Positions 1 through 6,453 of a stretch of 11,622 bases of DNA are shown one piece after another. The stretch lies in contig DLVL01000120.1 of the NCBI GenBank assembly GCA_003444085.1, positions 18,617 to 30,238 of the forward strand. The letters run 5' to 3'. Under the pieces are notes generated by a model. It ran no database searches. It saw nothing but the letters and a program-made list of their open reading frames with translations, and was not told the origin of the DNA. Each line of letters opens with the position of its first letter. Position 1 is the stretch's first letter. The DNA comes from Kosmotogaceae bacterium (lineage in GTDB: Bacteria; Thermotogota; Thermotogae; Petrotogales; Kosmotogaceae). The translations under genes and the position numbers were made by a program.

Positions 1-449
1 CCTCCTATCACAACAAGATTCATCCTTGAAGACTGAGCGACAGCGTTGATTATATAAAGTGAATTAGTAACAACGGTAAGGGTAACAGGGGGGTTCTTGC
101 TGAGTTCTTCGAAGAAGAAAAGGGTCGTGCTCCCGGAATCGATGAAAACAACATCATTCTTCTCAACGAAACCTACCGCTTTTCTGGCGATCTCTCGTTT
201 CTCCTCGACATCCATGGCGATCTGTTCCTGGAATTGAGGATCATATCGCTGTATTCTGATCTGAACCGCACCGCCGTGTACTCTCTTCAACAGGCCTTCC
301 TTCTCCAACACTTTCAAGTCGTTTCTGATGGTTACTTCAGAAACTCCGAGCTCTCTTGCAAGACCGGCAGAGTGAACTCTTCCGTGGACACTTAATCTGT
401 CAATTATTTGCTTAAGTCTCTCCTCTGCGATAATCTTCCTCGCCTCCAT
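1..449 (-). CDS. DeoR-family transcriptional regulator, 5' part only (runs off left edge)
   Basis: This is the N-terminal part (about 149 codons) of a sugar-operon repressor; the C-terminus lies outside the window. It starts at ATG 449-447; an in-frame TAA at 461-459 rules out a longer start, and AAGG lies about 7 nt upstream. The N-terminus holds a DeoR winged helix-turn-helix (HSAGLARELGVSEVTIRNDL, about residues 26-45) followed by LKRVHGGAV. The start of the effector domain carries DSGSTT, the sugar-phosphate-binding loop of the family, then TNSLYIINAVAQ. By eye it is about 74% identical to the regulator at 6450-7265 over the shared part, including nearly the whole recognition helix, so the two are recent paralogues. 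It probably heads another operon to the left that is not visible here. The family call is secure; the effector is unknown. Confidence 0.93.
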   Translation of the reverse strand, partial: MEARKIIAEERLKQIIDRLSVHGRVHSAGLARELGVSEVTIRNDLKVLEKEGLLKRVHGGAVQIRIQRYDPQFQEQIAMDVEEKREIARKAVGFVEKNDVVFIDSGSTTLFFFEELSKNPPVTLTVVTNSLYIINAVAQSSRMNLVVIG

Positions 450-499
450 GGAAAGACCTTATCACTTACCAGCTCAGAATACTCAACCGGGAGAAGGCC

Positions 500-527
500 A
501 AATAAACAGGATTATCTCTGTTTATTT
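500..527. promoter_or_regulatory. 28-bp inverted repeat upstream of the left DeoR regulator (candidate operator)
   Basis: Two perfect 10-bp arms, AAATAAACAG (500-509) and CTGTTTATTT (518-527), flank an 8-bp spacer. The dyad lies 51-78 bp upstream of the regulator's ATG, in the leader if the promoter is at 612-641. No T-tract follows on either strand, so a protein-binding site fits better than a terminator. That it is the operator of this DeoR protein is an inference. Confidence 0.45.
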
Positions 528-596
528 TGCGTCAGCTTCTTAACGCTCTTCTTTATGAGTTTGTTTGCTTTTGGCTTAATTTCGATAATTCTTCTT

Positions 597-608
597 TTTC
601 TTTTGCTT
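597..608 (-). promoter_or_regulatory. 12-bp motif shared by the leaders of both DeoR genes
   Basis: The minus strand reads AAGCAAAAGAAA. The identical 12-mer occurs at 7361-7372 upstream of the paralogous regulator. In both places it lies just downstream of the predicted -10 box, a usual repressor position. The surrounding DNA is purine-rich, so a chance match is possible. Confidence 0.4.
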
Positions 609-611
609 AGA

Positions 612-641
612 ACTATACTTCTCTTGTGAATCATAAGTTAA
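612..641 (-). promoter_or_regulatory. Candidate promoter for the left DeoR regulator
   Basis: On the minus strand, TTAACT (641-636) and TATAGT (617-612) are 18 nt apart and resemble sigma-A -35 and -10 boxes. The start would fall near 605, giving a leader of about 155 nt. The -35 match is moderate and no conserved upstream element was seen, so this is tentative. Confidence 0.35.
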
Positions 642-805
642 TCCTGTTCGATCGCAGTTATTGGGAGAGGAGTGAACGACTATTCAGAAGAATTCATTCC
701 ATAGAGATTTCTCAGCTTGTGGACTTGTAGAGATTGTCTTTCTGATCTGACATGCTATCCAGTGAATGAAGCAAAACATTTCGGTAGTCTAAGAGAATAA
801 CACAA

Positions 806-858
806 TTCTGCAGCCTGCGACAGGGAATCTGAGGTAGTCTCCGTCTCAGGCTGCAGAA
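806..858 (-). terminator. Long hairpin after the sugar operon, probable terminator
   Basis: Perfect 12-bp arms, TTCTGCAGCCTG (806-817) and CAGGCTGCAGAA (847-858), enclose a second, slightly imperfect stem (819-826 with 838-845), giving about 20 paired positions around an 11-nt loop. It lies 64 nt past the stop codon of the glycosyltransferase gene. On the minus strand the stem is followed by TTGTGTTATTCTCTT, which is T-rich but interrupted. It probably ends the six-gene operon and separates it from the left-hand regulator. Confidence 0.6.
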
Positions 859-921
859 CTCAACAAAATACCAGGTTTTCGGAAGTCATGTACTTTCGAA
901 GGTATTGAAACCGAACGACAG

Positions 922-2397
922 TCACTCGATATTAAGCTCAAGGAGCTTCCCCTTGCCGAAAAACCACTCTGGAATAACCGGTTCTTCAAACTCCTTGCAG
1001 AGTTTTTTCTCGATTTCCCCAAGATATTTCTCTGCAGTAGCTTGCCACGTATATCTGGAGAGGACTCTTCTCTCACCTAATGCCCTCATCTCAAGAAGTC
1101 GATCTCTTCTTTCTGGTCCCAGGAGAGAGAGAAGGCCGTCTTTGATGTCATCCACATCAGTTGGATCGACTAGGACACCATATTCGTTGTTTGAGTCTTT
1201 CAGCGACTCAGAAGGACCTCCGTTTTTCGTTACAACTGCAGGCAATCCACATGCCATGGCCTCTAATGGAGCAAGACCAAAAGGTTCGTAGAGAGCCGTG
1301 AGACAGAAAACCGAGTTCCTTCTGGCAGCAAGACGATAAAGAGATGCAAGCTCCTTCTGGTTCCTAATATCCGCAAATAGAACACGATCCTTCAGATTAC
1401 TTCTCCTCACAATATCGACAAGATTATTCAGCACCTCTCGTTCCGGTTGCAAAGCATCGTGTGTTCTGCTGTAAGGATCGCTTACGCCGCTGGTGACAAT
1501 GATAAGATTGACGTTATCTTTGAGATACTTACTGGACATGTAGGCCCTGAGAAGGCTTACATGATTTTTCTTCTTGTCAAGCCTGCTGGAAGAGACAATC
1601 ATGGGTAGTGAAACTCTTTGACGTGAAGAGAACCTGGCAAAGAGCTTCCCTATTCTGTCTTCGACCAGATCGTCTTCAGGCATAGTCTCTGAATGGAAAA
1701 CATCCGTATTCACTCCCGGAGGAGCAACACAGAACTTGTCGTCATCGTTTACATTGATATATTCCTCATAGAGCCGGTGCCCATACTGCTCAAATCGCTC
1801 CATTGATGTACTCACGAAGTTTACGGCAGAATACTTCATCGAAACGCCTTCAGCCCTGATTCTTGCGGTGAAGTTATACTCCTTATCGAGTTCAGAAAAG
1901 CTCTTCTTGTTTGCTCTCAGTTTCTCCATCTTCTGGGCACCCAGAGAATGTGCTGTAAACGAATATGGAATTCCTGTTGTCTTTGCCATCATTGCACCAG
2001 CTATGCCTCCGTCACCATAGTGGGTGGTTATGAAGTTGGGGCGTGTCTTTTCCTGGTCATAAAACTGAAGGATCTTTTCTACGTATTCAGATAGGTGAGG
2101 CCACAAGAACTCTTTTCTGAGAAATTGTTTTCCTCCAAATTCAGCCCGGACAATTCTCAGATTGTCTATGCCAGGATAACCATCAACTTCTCGTGAAAAC
2201 TCAGGCCATTCAGCATCTTCGATTCTTCTTGTGATTATGTCTGCCTTAACACCCATCGAAGCCATCGCTATTGCAAGCTCCTTCACGTAGACGAGTTGCC
2301 CTCCAAAATCAGGATGCTTTGTCCAGTAAGTATCTTCAGGGTCAAAGTTACCTTGAGGATTCAAGAATGCTACTCTCAAATTATCACTCCAGTCCAT
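922..2397 (-). CDS. Sucrose-phosphate synthase-like GT4 glycosyltransferase
   Basis: This GT-B fold, retaining family-4 glycosyltransferase (491 aa) is predicted to join glucose from UDP- or ADP-glucose to fructose 6-phosphate, giving sucrose 6-phosphate, a reversible reaction. The N-terminal acceptor domain has FLNPQGNFDP (11-20), FGGQLVYVKE (31-40) and HYGDGG (126-131). The C-terminal donor domain has SSRLDKKKN (270-278), supplying the Arg and Lys that hold the nucleotide phosphates, and the GT4 E-x7-E pair E371/E379 in YEPFGLAPLEAMACG. Length and motifs closely match, from memory, the H. orenii synthase; the fused phosphatase domain of some homologues is absent. ATG 2397 overlaps the kinase gene by 14 nt, so translation is probably coupled. 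Mannosylfructose-phosphate synthase is a related alternative. Its place in an importer operon leaves open whether it makes or cleaves sucrose phosphate. Confidence 0.88.
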   Translation of the reverse strand: MDWSDNLRVAFLNPQGNFDPEDTYWTKHPDFGGQLVYVKELAIAMASMGVKADIITRRIEDAEWPEFSREVDGYPGIDNLRIVRAEFGGKQFLRKEFLWPHLSEYVEKILQFYDQEKTRPNFITTHYGDGGIAGAMMAKTTGIPYSFTAHSLGAQKMEKLRANKKSFSELDKEYNFTARIRAEGVSMKYSAVNFVSTSMERFEQYGHRLYEEYINVNDDDKFCVAPPGVNTDVFHSETMPEDDLVEDRIGKLFARFSSRQRVSLPMIVSSSRLDKKKNHVSLLRAYMSSKYLKDNVNLIIVTSGVSDPYSRTHDALQPEREVLNNLVDIVRRSNLKDRVLFADIRNQKELASLYRLAARRNSVFCLTALYEPFGLAPLEAMACGLPAVVTKNGGPSESLKDSNNEYGVLVDPTDVDDIKDGLLSLLGPERRDRLLEMRALGERRVLSRYTWQATAEKYLGEIEKKLCKEFEEPVIPEWFFGKGKLLELNIE

Positions 2398-3313
2398 ATC
2401 TATGAAGGATTTCTCTTATGGGTGGTAACGGATCGTTCTTGGCGCTACTTTCAACACGATGTGCTGCAATGGCGCTACCAAAACTTGCTGCAGTGAAGAT
2501 ATCCAGATTCTGAGAAAGAGCAAAGTACATTCCGGACCAGAAACCGTCACCAGCACCAGTTGTGTCAATAACAAAGCGTGCAAGCGTTGGTATGTGTCTC
2601 ATTCTGGAGCCGTCGGAAACGATCGCACCTTCTTCACCAAGACTCAGTACAACGTTCTGAACACCATGATCATGAAACATGGTTATGGCCTGTTCGGGTT
2701 CCATTTCACCAAACATATTGTACACATCGTCGACTGACGGTTTTGATAAGAACAAACCATTGAGTACATTCTCCTTAATGAAATGCACCCCATCGTGCCC
2801 GCTTTCCCAGAACTTCTTTCTGTAGTTAGGATCAAAGCAAATACTGATACCCATCTTTCGCGCTTCTTCAATGATCCTGAGCGTTGTCGATCGAGATGGT
2901 TCCCTTGAAAGAGGCCAGGCGGTCAGATGGATGAACATAGCGTTATTGAGCAACTCTTGCAGATTTGTCGGCAACATTATCCTGTAATCTGCCTGCCTCA
3001 AAGGAAGGAAGAGCGGCGTTCCCTTCGATCTTGTTATGAATATGAAGCTCGTACACCATTCGGGGTCAACCTGCACGAAATCTGTCTTTACACCTCTATC
3101 TGAGAGATACTTCATGTGAGCCTTACCAAAGGGATCATCCCCAACCCTTGCCAGCAGATATGTTTCGAATTTGAGGTCCGCAAGGTTCAGAGCAAGATTT
3201 CCAGGCGAACCGGCAAAGTGCCTCGAAAAAGTCGAAGCACTTGCCAGATCATCAACGTATTCGGTCGAGATCATATCTACCAGGAGTTCTCCAATAACAA
3301 CAATCTTGCTCAA
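2384..3313 (-). CDS. PfkB-family sugar kinase (probable fructokinase)
   Basis: This cytoplasmic ribokinase-superfamily enzyme (309 aa, usual length) transfers phosphate from ATP to a sugar hydroxyl. Visible signatures are the N-terminal VIGELLVD (6-13), the substrate-binding GSPGN (35-39), RVGDDPFG (56-63), DPNYR (161-165), KPSVDDV (191-197) and the C-terminal DTTGAGDGF (250-258), where D256 is the expected catalytic base. The start is TTG at 3313, with AGGAAG 6 nt upstream; the gap to the permease stop is only 10 nt. Its 3' end overlaps the sucrose-phosphate synthase gene by 14 nt. Fructose is the most likely substrate given that partner, since fructose 6-phosphate is the acceptor (or product) of that enzyme. 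Other ketoses, KDG-like acids or an imported oligosaccharide cannot be excluded from sequence. Confidence 0.88.
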   Translation of the reverse strand: MSKIVVIGELLVDMISTEYVDDLASASTFSRHFAGSPGNLALNLADLKFETYLLARVGDDPFGKAHMKYLSDRGVKTDFVQVDPEWCTSFIFITRSKGTPLFLPLRQADYRIMLPTNLQELLNNAMFIHLTAWPLSREPSRSTTLRIIEEARKMGISICFDPNYRKKFWESGHDGVHFIKENVLNGLFLSKPSVDDVYNMFGEMEPEQAITMFHDHGVQNVVLSLGEEGAIVSDGSRMRHIPTLARFVIDTTGAGDGFWSGMYFALSQNLDIFTAASFGSAIAAHRVESSAKNDPLPPIREILHRYGLE

Positions 3314-3323
3314 AATCCACTTC

Positions 3324-4178
3324 CTATTTTATGCCTGATTGCGCAACACTTCTCACATACTGCCCTTGCAGCAACACAAAGAGAGCAACCACTGGAAGTG
3401 TTATCATAGCAGCAAATGCCATGATGTCTCCCCAGAGTCTTGGATACTGCCCAAAGAATACTTGCATTGCTACGGGCAAAGGCCTGAACTCTGGACCAAC
3501 TGTAACCATGAGCGGCCACAGGAACATCCCCCACTGCATCAGGAAATGCAGTATCGCAACACTGGCGATAATTGGTTTCGACAAGGGCAGAGCGATCTTC
3601 CAGAAAATCTTCATCCAGCCTGCACCGTCCAGTAGTGCGGCTTCTTCCAGGGCAACCGGAAATCCAATGAAGAACTGATAGAAAAGGAATAGATAGAGCG
3701 GGTTTGCTATGAACGGTATGATCTGAACATGGTAACTGTCAAGCCAGCCCCACCTCGCTGTCATGAGCAATAACGGGATTGCAATAGCCTCAAACGGGAT
3801 TATCATCAACGCAACCACCAGTGACACCAGCGCACCTCGGCCTCTGAAAGTGAATCTTGCGAGCCCGTACGCTGCCATACTATTTACGATAACACCTATG
3901 AAGACTGTAGTACCAACAATGAACACTGAGTTGAATAGATAACGCCCAAAAGGCATCCGTTCGAAGACGTTCCCGTAGTTCTCCAGTGAAACCTGTTCGG
4001 GAATGAACGCTCGAACCGATCCCATCTGCCTTTCTATAGATCTTTCATCCGGATTCAGCGACGTTGTAATCATGTATACAAGTGGGAACAGGAAGAAGAA
4101 GCCCAGTATGAGTAGCAGAACATAACTGATTAGCTTACTGATAAACTCAGTCTTCTTTTTACTCCTCAGTTTCTCCAC
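3324..4178 (-). CDS. Carbohydrate ABC transporter permease, MalG type (CUT1)
   Basis: This is the second inner-membrane permease of a sugar importer (284 aa). It has six apparent membrane segments, beginning with one at about 16-37, then about 81-103, 118-139, 152-172, 202-222 and 250-270. The cytoplasmic coupling loop has the family EAA motif, EEAALLDGAGWMKIFWKIALP (178-198), which docks on the ATPase. The start is GTG 4178, placed directly after the TGA of the preceding permease (no intervening base), with GGAGG 8 nt upstream inside that gene. It pairs with the permease at 4179-5081 and the binding protein at 5142-6410. The transported sugar cannot be read from the sequence. Confidence 0.93.
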   Translation of the reverse strand: MEKLRSKKKTEFISKLISYVLLLILGFFFLFPLVYMITTSLNPDERSIERQMGSVRAFIPEQVSLENYGNVFERMPFGRYLFNSVFIVGTTVFIGVIVNSMAAYGLARFTFRGRGALVSLVVALMIIPFEAIAIPLLLMTARWGWLDSYHVQIIPFIANPLYLFLFYQFFIGFPVALEEAALLDGAGWMKIFWKIALPLSKPIIASVAILHFLMQWGMFLWPLMVTVGPEFRPLPVAMQVFFGQYPRLWGDIMAFAAMITLPVVALFVLLQGQYVRSVAQSGIK

Positions 4179-5081
4179 TCAGGCCACCTCCCGTTCCTCT
4201 TTGAGTATAAACCGCTGGGTTATCGATATTCCAAGCACTATGAGGAAAAAGACCACTGTCAGAGCAGATGCATATCCGACATTCTGTCTGACAAATCCCT
4301 GAGTGTATATATGCAGCATAACGGTATAGGTTGCTCGCTCCGGACCACCACCAGTCATCATGTAGACCTGGTCAAACAATCTGAACGCTAGTATGGTTGT
4401 CGATATCACCACGAACGTTGTAGTGCTCCTGAGTTGTGGAAGAGTTATGTAGAGGAATTGTTTCCTGGCATTCGCCCCATCTATCGTCGCTGCCTCGTAC
4501 AATGATTCGGGAATACCCTGCAGGCCTGCAAGATAGATAAGCATCTGGAAACCCACTCCCTGCCATATTGACATCAGCATTATCGCGGGAAAAGCCCACG
4601 CTTTGTTATTAAGAAAATCAATGGGGGTCCAGTTCCCAAGTGTGATGGTATTCATGAACCCATTGAGAAGCCCCTCAGGATGATAAAGAAAGCTCCAGAT
4701 TACCGAAACTACTACCATTACGGTGACCGTGGGCAGGAAATACACGGTTCTGAAGAATGTGGCTCCCTTGATTTTCTTGTTCACCAGGATCGCCAAACCC
4801 AGGGCAAACATTGTTTGGATTGGGACTACAACTGCAACAAAGTAGAAGATGTTCAGGAGCGACCTTCCAAAAACATCATCCTGAAACATCCTGATGTAGT
4901 TGTCAAAACCTATGAATCTTGCAGGTATCCTGGCTATCAATCTCATGTTAGTGAATGAGATAATGAAAGCAGATGCAAAAGGAACAATCATGAATGTAAT
5001 AAGTAATGCCAGACCTGGAATCAGAAAGATTAGGGCGTGTTTGAATCCTCTTCTTTTGTCTGTCGAGACGTGTTTCGCCAT
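4179..5081 (-). CDS. Carbohydrate ABC transporter permease, MalF type (CUT1)
   Basis: This is the first inner-membrane permease of the importer (300 aa). A basic N-terminus is followed by a membrane segment at about 15-41, then segments at about 76-100, 112-133, 163-185, 222-242 and 270-289. The EAA coupling loop reads YEAATIDGANARKQFLYITLP (195-215). It lacks the long extra periplasmic loop of E. coli MalF, as is usual for the shorter CUT1 members. Start ATG 5081 is preceded by a run of six G (5087-5092), 5 nt away. A strong hairpin (5100-5126) separates it from the binding-protein gene, so it may be made in smaller amounts. No ATPase gene accompanies the two permeases. Confidence 0.93.
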   Translation of the reverse strand: MAKHVSTDKRRGFKHALIFLIPGLALLITFMIVPFASAFIISFTNMRLIARIPARFIGFDNYIRMFQDDVFGRSLLNIFYFVAVVVPIQTMFALGLAILVNKKIKGATFFRTVYFLPTVTVMVVVSVIWSFLYHPEGLLNGFMNTITLGNWTPIDFLNNKAWAFPAIMLMSIWQGVGFQMLIYLAGLQGIPESLYEAATIDGANARKQFLYITLPQLRSTTTFVVISTTILAFRLFDQVYMMTGGGPERATYTVMLHIYTQGFVRQNVGYASALTVVFFLIVLGISITQRFILKEEREVA

Positions 5082-5099
5082 AGAGACCCCCCAATCAAG

Positions 5100-5126
5100 T
5101 CAGGGTGGGCAATTTGCCCACCCTGA
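5100..5126 (-). other. Intercistronic hairpin between binding-protein and permease genes
   Basis: Perfect 13-bp arms, TCAGGGTGGGCAA (5100-5112) and TTGCCCACCCTGA (5114-5126), surround a single central base. In RNA this is a G+C-rich stem with a loop of about 5 nt. It starts 15 nt after the binding-protein stop and ends 18 nt before the permease ATG. No T-tract follows on the minus strand, so a full intrinsic terminator is unlikely. It may protect the upstream mRNA from 3' decay or partly attenuate transcription, as known for intergenic stem-loops after binding-protein genes such as malE. Confidence 0.75.
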
Positions 5127-5141
5127 TCTTACATTCAGTTA

Positions 5142-6410
5142 CTACCACTCAAATGGATATCCGTCGTTGTCGCGGATGTCCCTGTCGATATCTCTGACAG
5201 CTCTATCAAGGATCGCTTTGACGTCTCCACCCTTGATTATGTTGTCTACCGCATTTGCAAATACTGACGTGATCGTTGGGTATGCTGGTGTCACGGGCCT
5301 CTCAACTGCTATTGTATTGAGCTGCTCGACAAACAGCTCAAGAGGTCCGCCTTCCTTATAGTATTCAGAAAGCTCGACTGCGCTGAATCTGGAAGGTACT
5401 GCTCCGTTAGCGTTGGTCATTTTCACAATTTCCTCGGGCTGAAGAATAAACTCAAGGAATTCCCATGCCGCTGCAGGGTCTTCACATACAGATGTGATGC
5501 TCCATGCCCATGAACCCATACCTGCTGCCTGACCCGCGGGGAATATCGGCGGTGGTACAAGAACCAGATCGTCTCCCAGTGCTTCATTGTATCCCACATA
5601 TGCCCAGTGTCCTACCCAGGAGAGTGCCGCTCTTCCTTCAACAAATTCAGCATCCCCCGGAGGATTCGGATGAGCAAGTCCTTCCGTGAACAAACCCTGG
5701 AACCATTCACCGGCAGCGATTCCTTCGGGTCCGTTCAGAACGCCTTCTGCGGTCATGAAGGATTCTCTGTCGATAAGGTCAGCACCGAACGCCTGCCAGA
5801 ACGGAGAGAATCCGTATGTGAACCATTCTCCAACGCCATAGTTGATCTTGAAGTCAATCGGGTAGGTTACTTCAGGAAGCTCCTTCAAGTCGTAGAGGAT
5901 TTCCATGAACTCGTCCATTGTCCATGCGTCTTCAACGCCTTCGGGAATCCTTGCACCCACTCGTTCCAGGTAAGACTTGTTAGCGTAGAAACCCAGTCCT
6001 GAGTCAAACGTACCGAGTGCCCATATGTTGTCGTGGTACAGACCCTGCTGAATAATACTCGGCAAGAAGTCCTCGATGAGTTCTTCCGTCATGAACTCAT
6101 CGAGCGGATGAAGGTAGTATCCCCACGCGAAATTTGCAACAGTCGGTCCGTCAAGATCGAGTATGTCAGGCAGTCTACCCGCCAGCGCTGCAGCATTCAC
6201 CTGCTGTGTGTACGTTCCTTCGGGTATTTCGACTCCGGTTATCTTTATCCTATCCTGACTAGCGTTGAACCTCTCGATCTGGTCTCTGATCACTGCTCTT
6301 TCGAACTCCTGTCCATCATGATACCAGACAGTAAGCTCAATCTGCGCAAACGACATTGCACTTAGCAGCACGAATACTGCAAGTGTCAGTAGTACCGTAA
6401 TTCTCTTCAT
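5142..6410 (-). CDS. Extracellular carbohydrate-binding protein of ABC importer (family 1)
   Basis: This is the periplasmic receptor of the sugar importer (422 aa). Residues 1-22 form a Sec signal: MKR, a hydrophobic core, then AMSFA with probable cleavage before QIELTVWYHDG. No lipobox cysteine is present, so the mature protein should be soluble. The mature part looks like solute-binding family 1: LTVWYHDG at the N-terminus, AALAGRLPDILDLDGPTVANF around 73-93, FVEGRAALSWVGHWA around 258-272 and many aromatic residues suited to stacking on sugar rings. The start is firm: ATG 6410 has GGAGG 6 nt upstream, the strongest site in the operon. The gene ends with two stops in tandem (TAG TAA, 5144-5139). 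It is bracketed by a palindrome (6438-6453) and a hairpin (5100-5126), consistent with high, separately tuned expression. Ligand unknown; sucrose or another fructose- or glucose-containing sugar is a guess from context. Confidence 0.93.
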   Translation of the reverse strand: MKRITVLLTLAVFVLLSAMSFAQIELTVWYHDGQEFERAVIRDQIERFNASQDRIKITGVEIPEGTYTQQVNAAALAGRLPDILDLDGPTVANFAWGYYLHPLDEFMTEELIEDFLPSIIQQGLYHDNIWALGTFDSGLGFYANKSYLERVGARIPEGVEDAWTMDEFMEILYDLKELPEVTYPIDFKINYGVGEWFTYGFSPFWQAFGADLIDRESFMTAEGVLNGPEGIAAGEWFQGLFTEGLAHPNPPGDAEFVEGRAALSWVGHWAYVGYNEALGDDLVLVPPPIFPAGQAAGMGSWAWSITSVCEDPAAAWEFLEFILQPEEIVKMTNANGAVPSRFSAVELSEYYKEGGPLELFVEQLNTIAVERPVTPAYPTITSVFANAVDNIIKGGDVKAILDRAVRDIDRDIRDNDGYPFEW

Positions 6411-6437
6411 GTTTTCCCTCCTGTATTGATGAATTTT

Positions 6438-6453
6438 CTGAGCATATGCTCAG
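6438..6453 (-). promoter_or_regulatory. Perfect 16-bp palindrome over the regulator stop codon
   Basis: CTGAGCATATGCTCAG is a perfect palindrome. It contains the TGA stop of the regulator gene (6450-6452) and ends 27 nt before the ATG of the binding-protein gene. As RNA it folds to a 6-bp stem with a 4-nt loop. It could be an internal operator, a processing site or a 5' stabiliser of the binding-protein message. The sequence does not decide among these. Confidence 0.5.

Larger units (their letters stand above)
450..921. other. Non-coding region between two minus-strand transcription units
   Basis: I see no convincing gene in these 470 bases. The stretch holds, right to left in the minus sense, the tail of the sugar operon with a long hairpin (806-858), an unremarkable stretch (about 661-805), a candidate promoter for the left-hand regulator (612-641), a motif shared with the other regulator's leader (597-608), and a 28-bp dyad (500-527). 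An open frame of 32 codons on the minus strand (779-684) has no ribosome binding site and no family resemblance. The apparent hydrophobic plus-strand frame across 408-629 comes from pyrimidine-rich DNA. Confidence 0.7.

Noticed and set aside
408..629. Plus-strand open frame encoding a hydrophobic 73-residue peptide
   Set aside because: Its start lies inside the left regulator gene, it has no ribosome site, and its Leu/Phe/Ser-rich product is what pyrimidine-rich DNA gives by chance.
684..779. Minus-strand 32-codon open frame in the intergenic region
   Set aside because: No ribosome binding site, no recognisable motif, and nothing suggesting coding constraint.
783..840. Direct repeat GGTAGTCT at 783-790 and 833-840
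   Set aside because: Eight bases over 50 bp is expected by chance, and the second copy lies in the hairpin.
905..1291. 128-codon plus-strand frame opposite the glycosyltransferase
   Set aside because: Entirely antisense to the clearly coding donor domain of the GT4 gene; a shadow frame.
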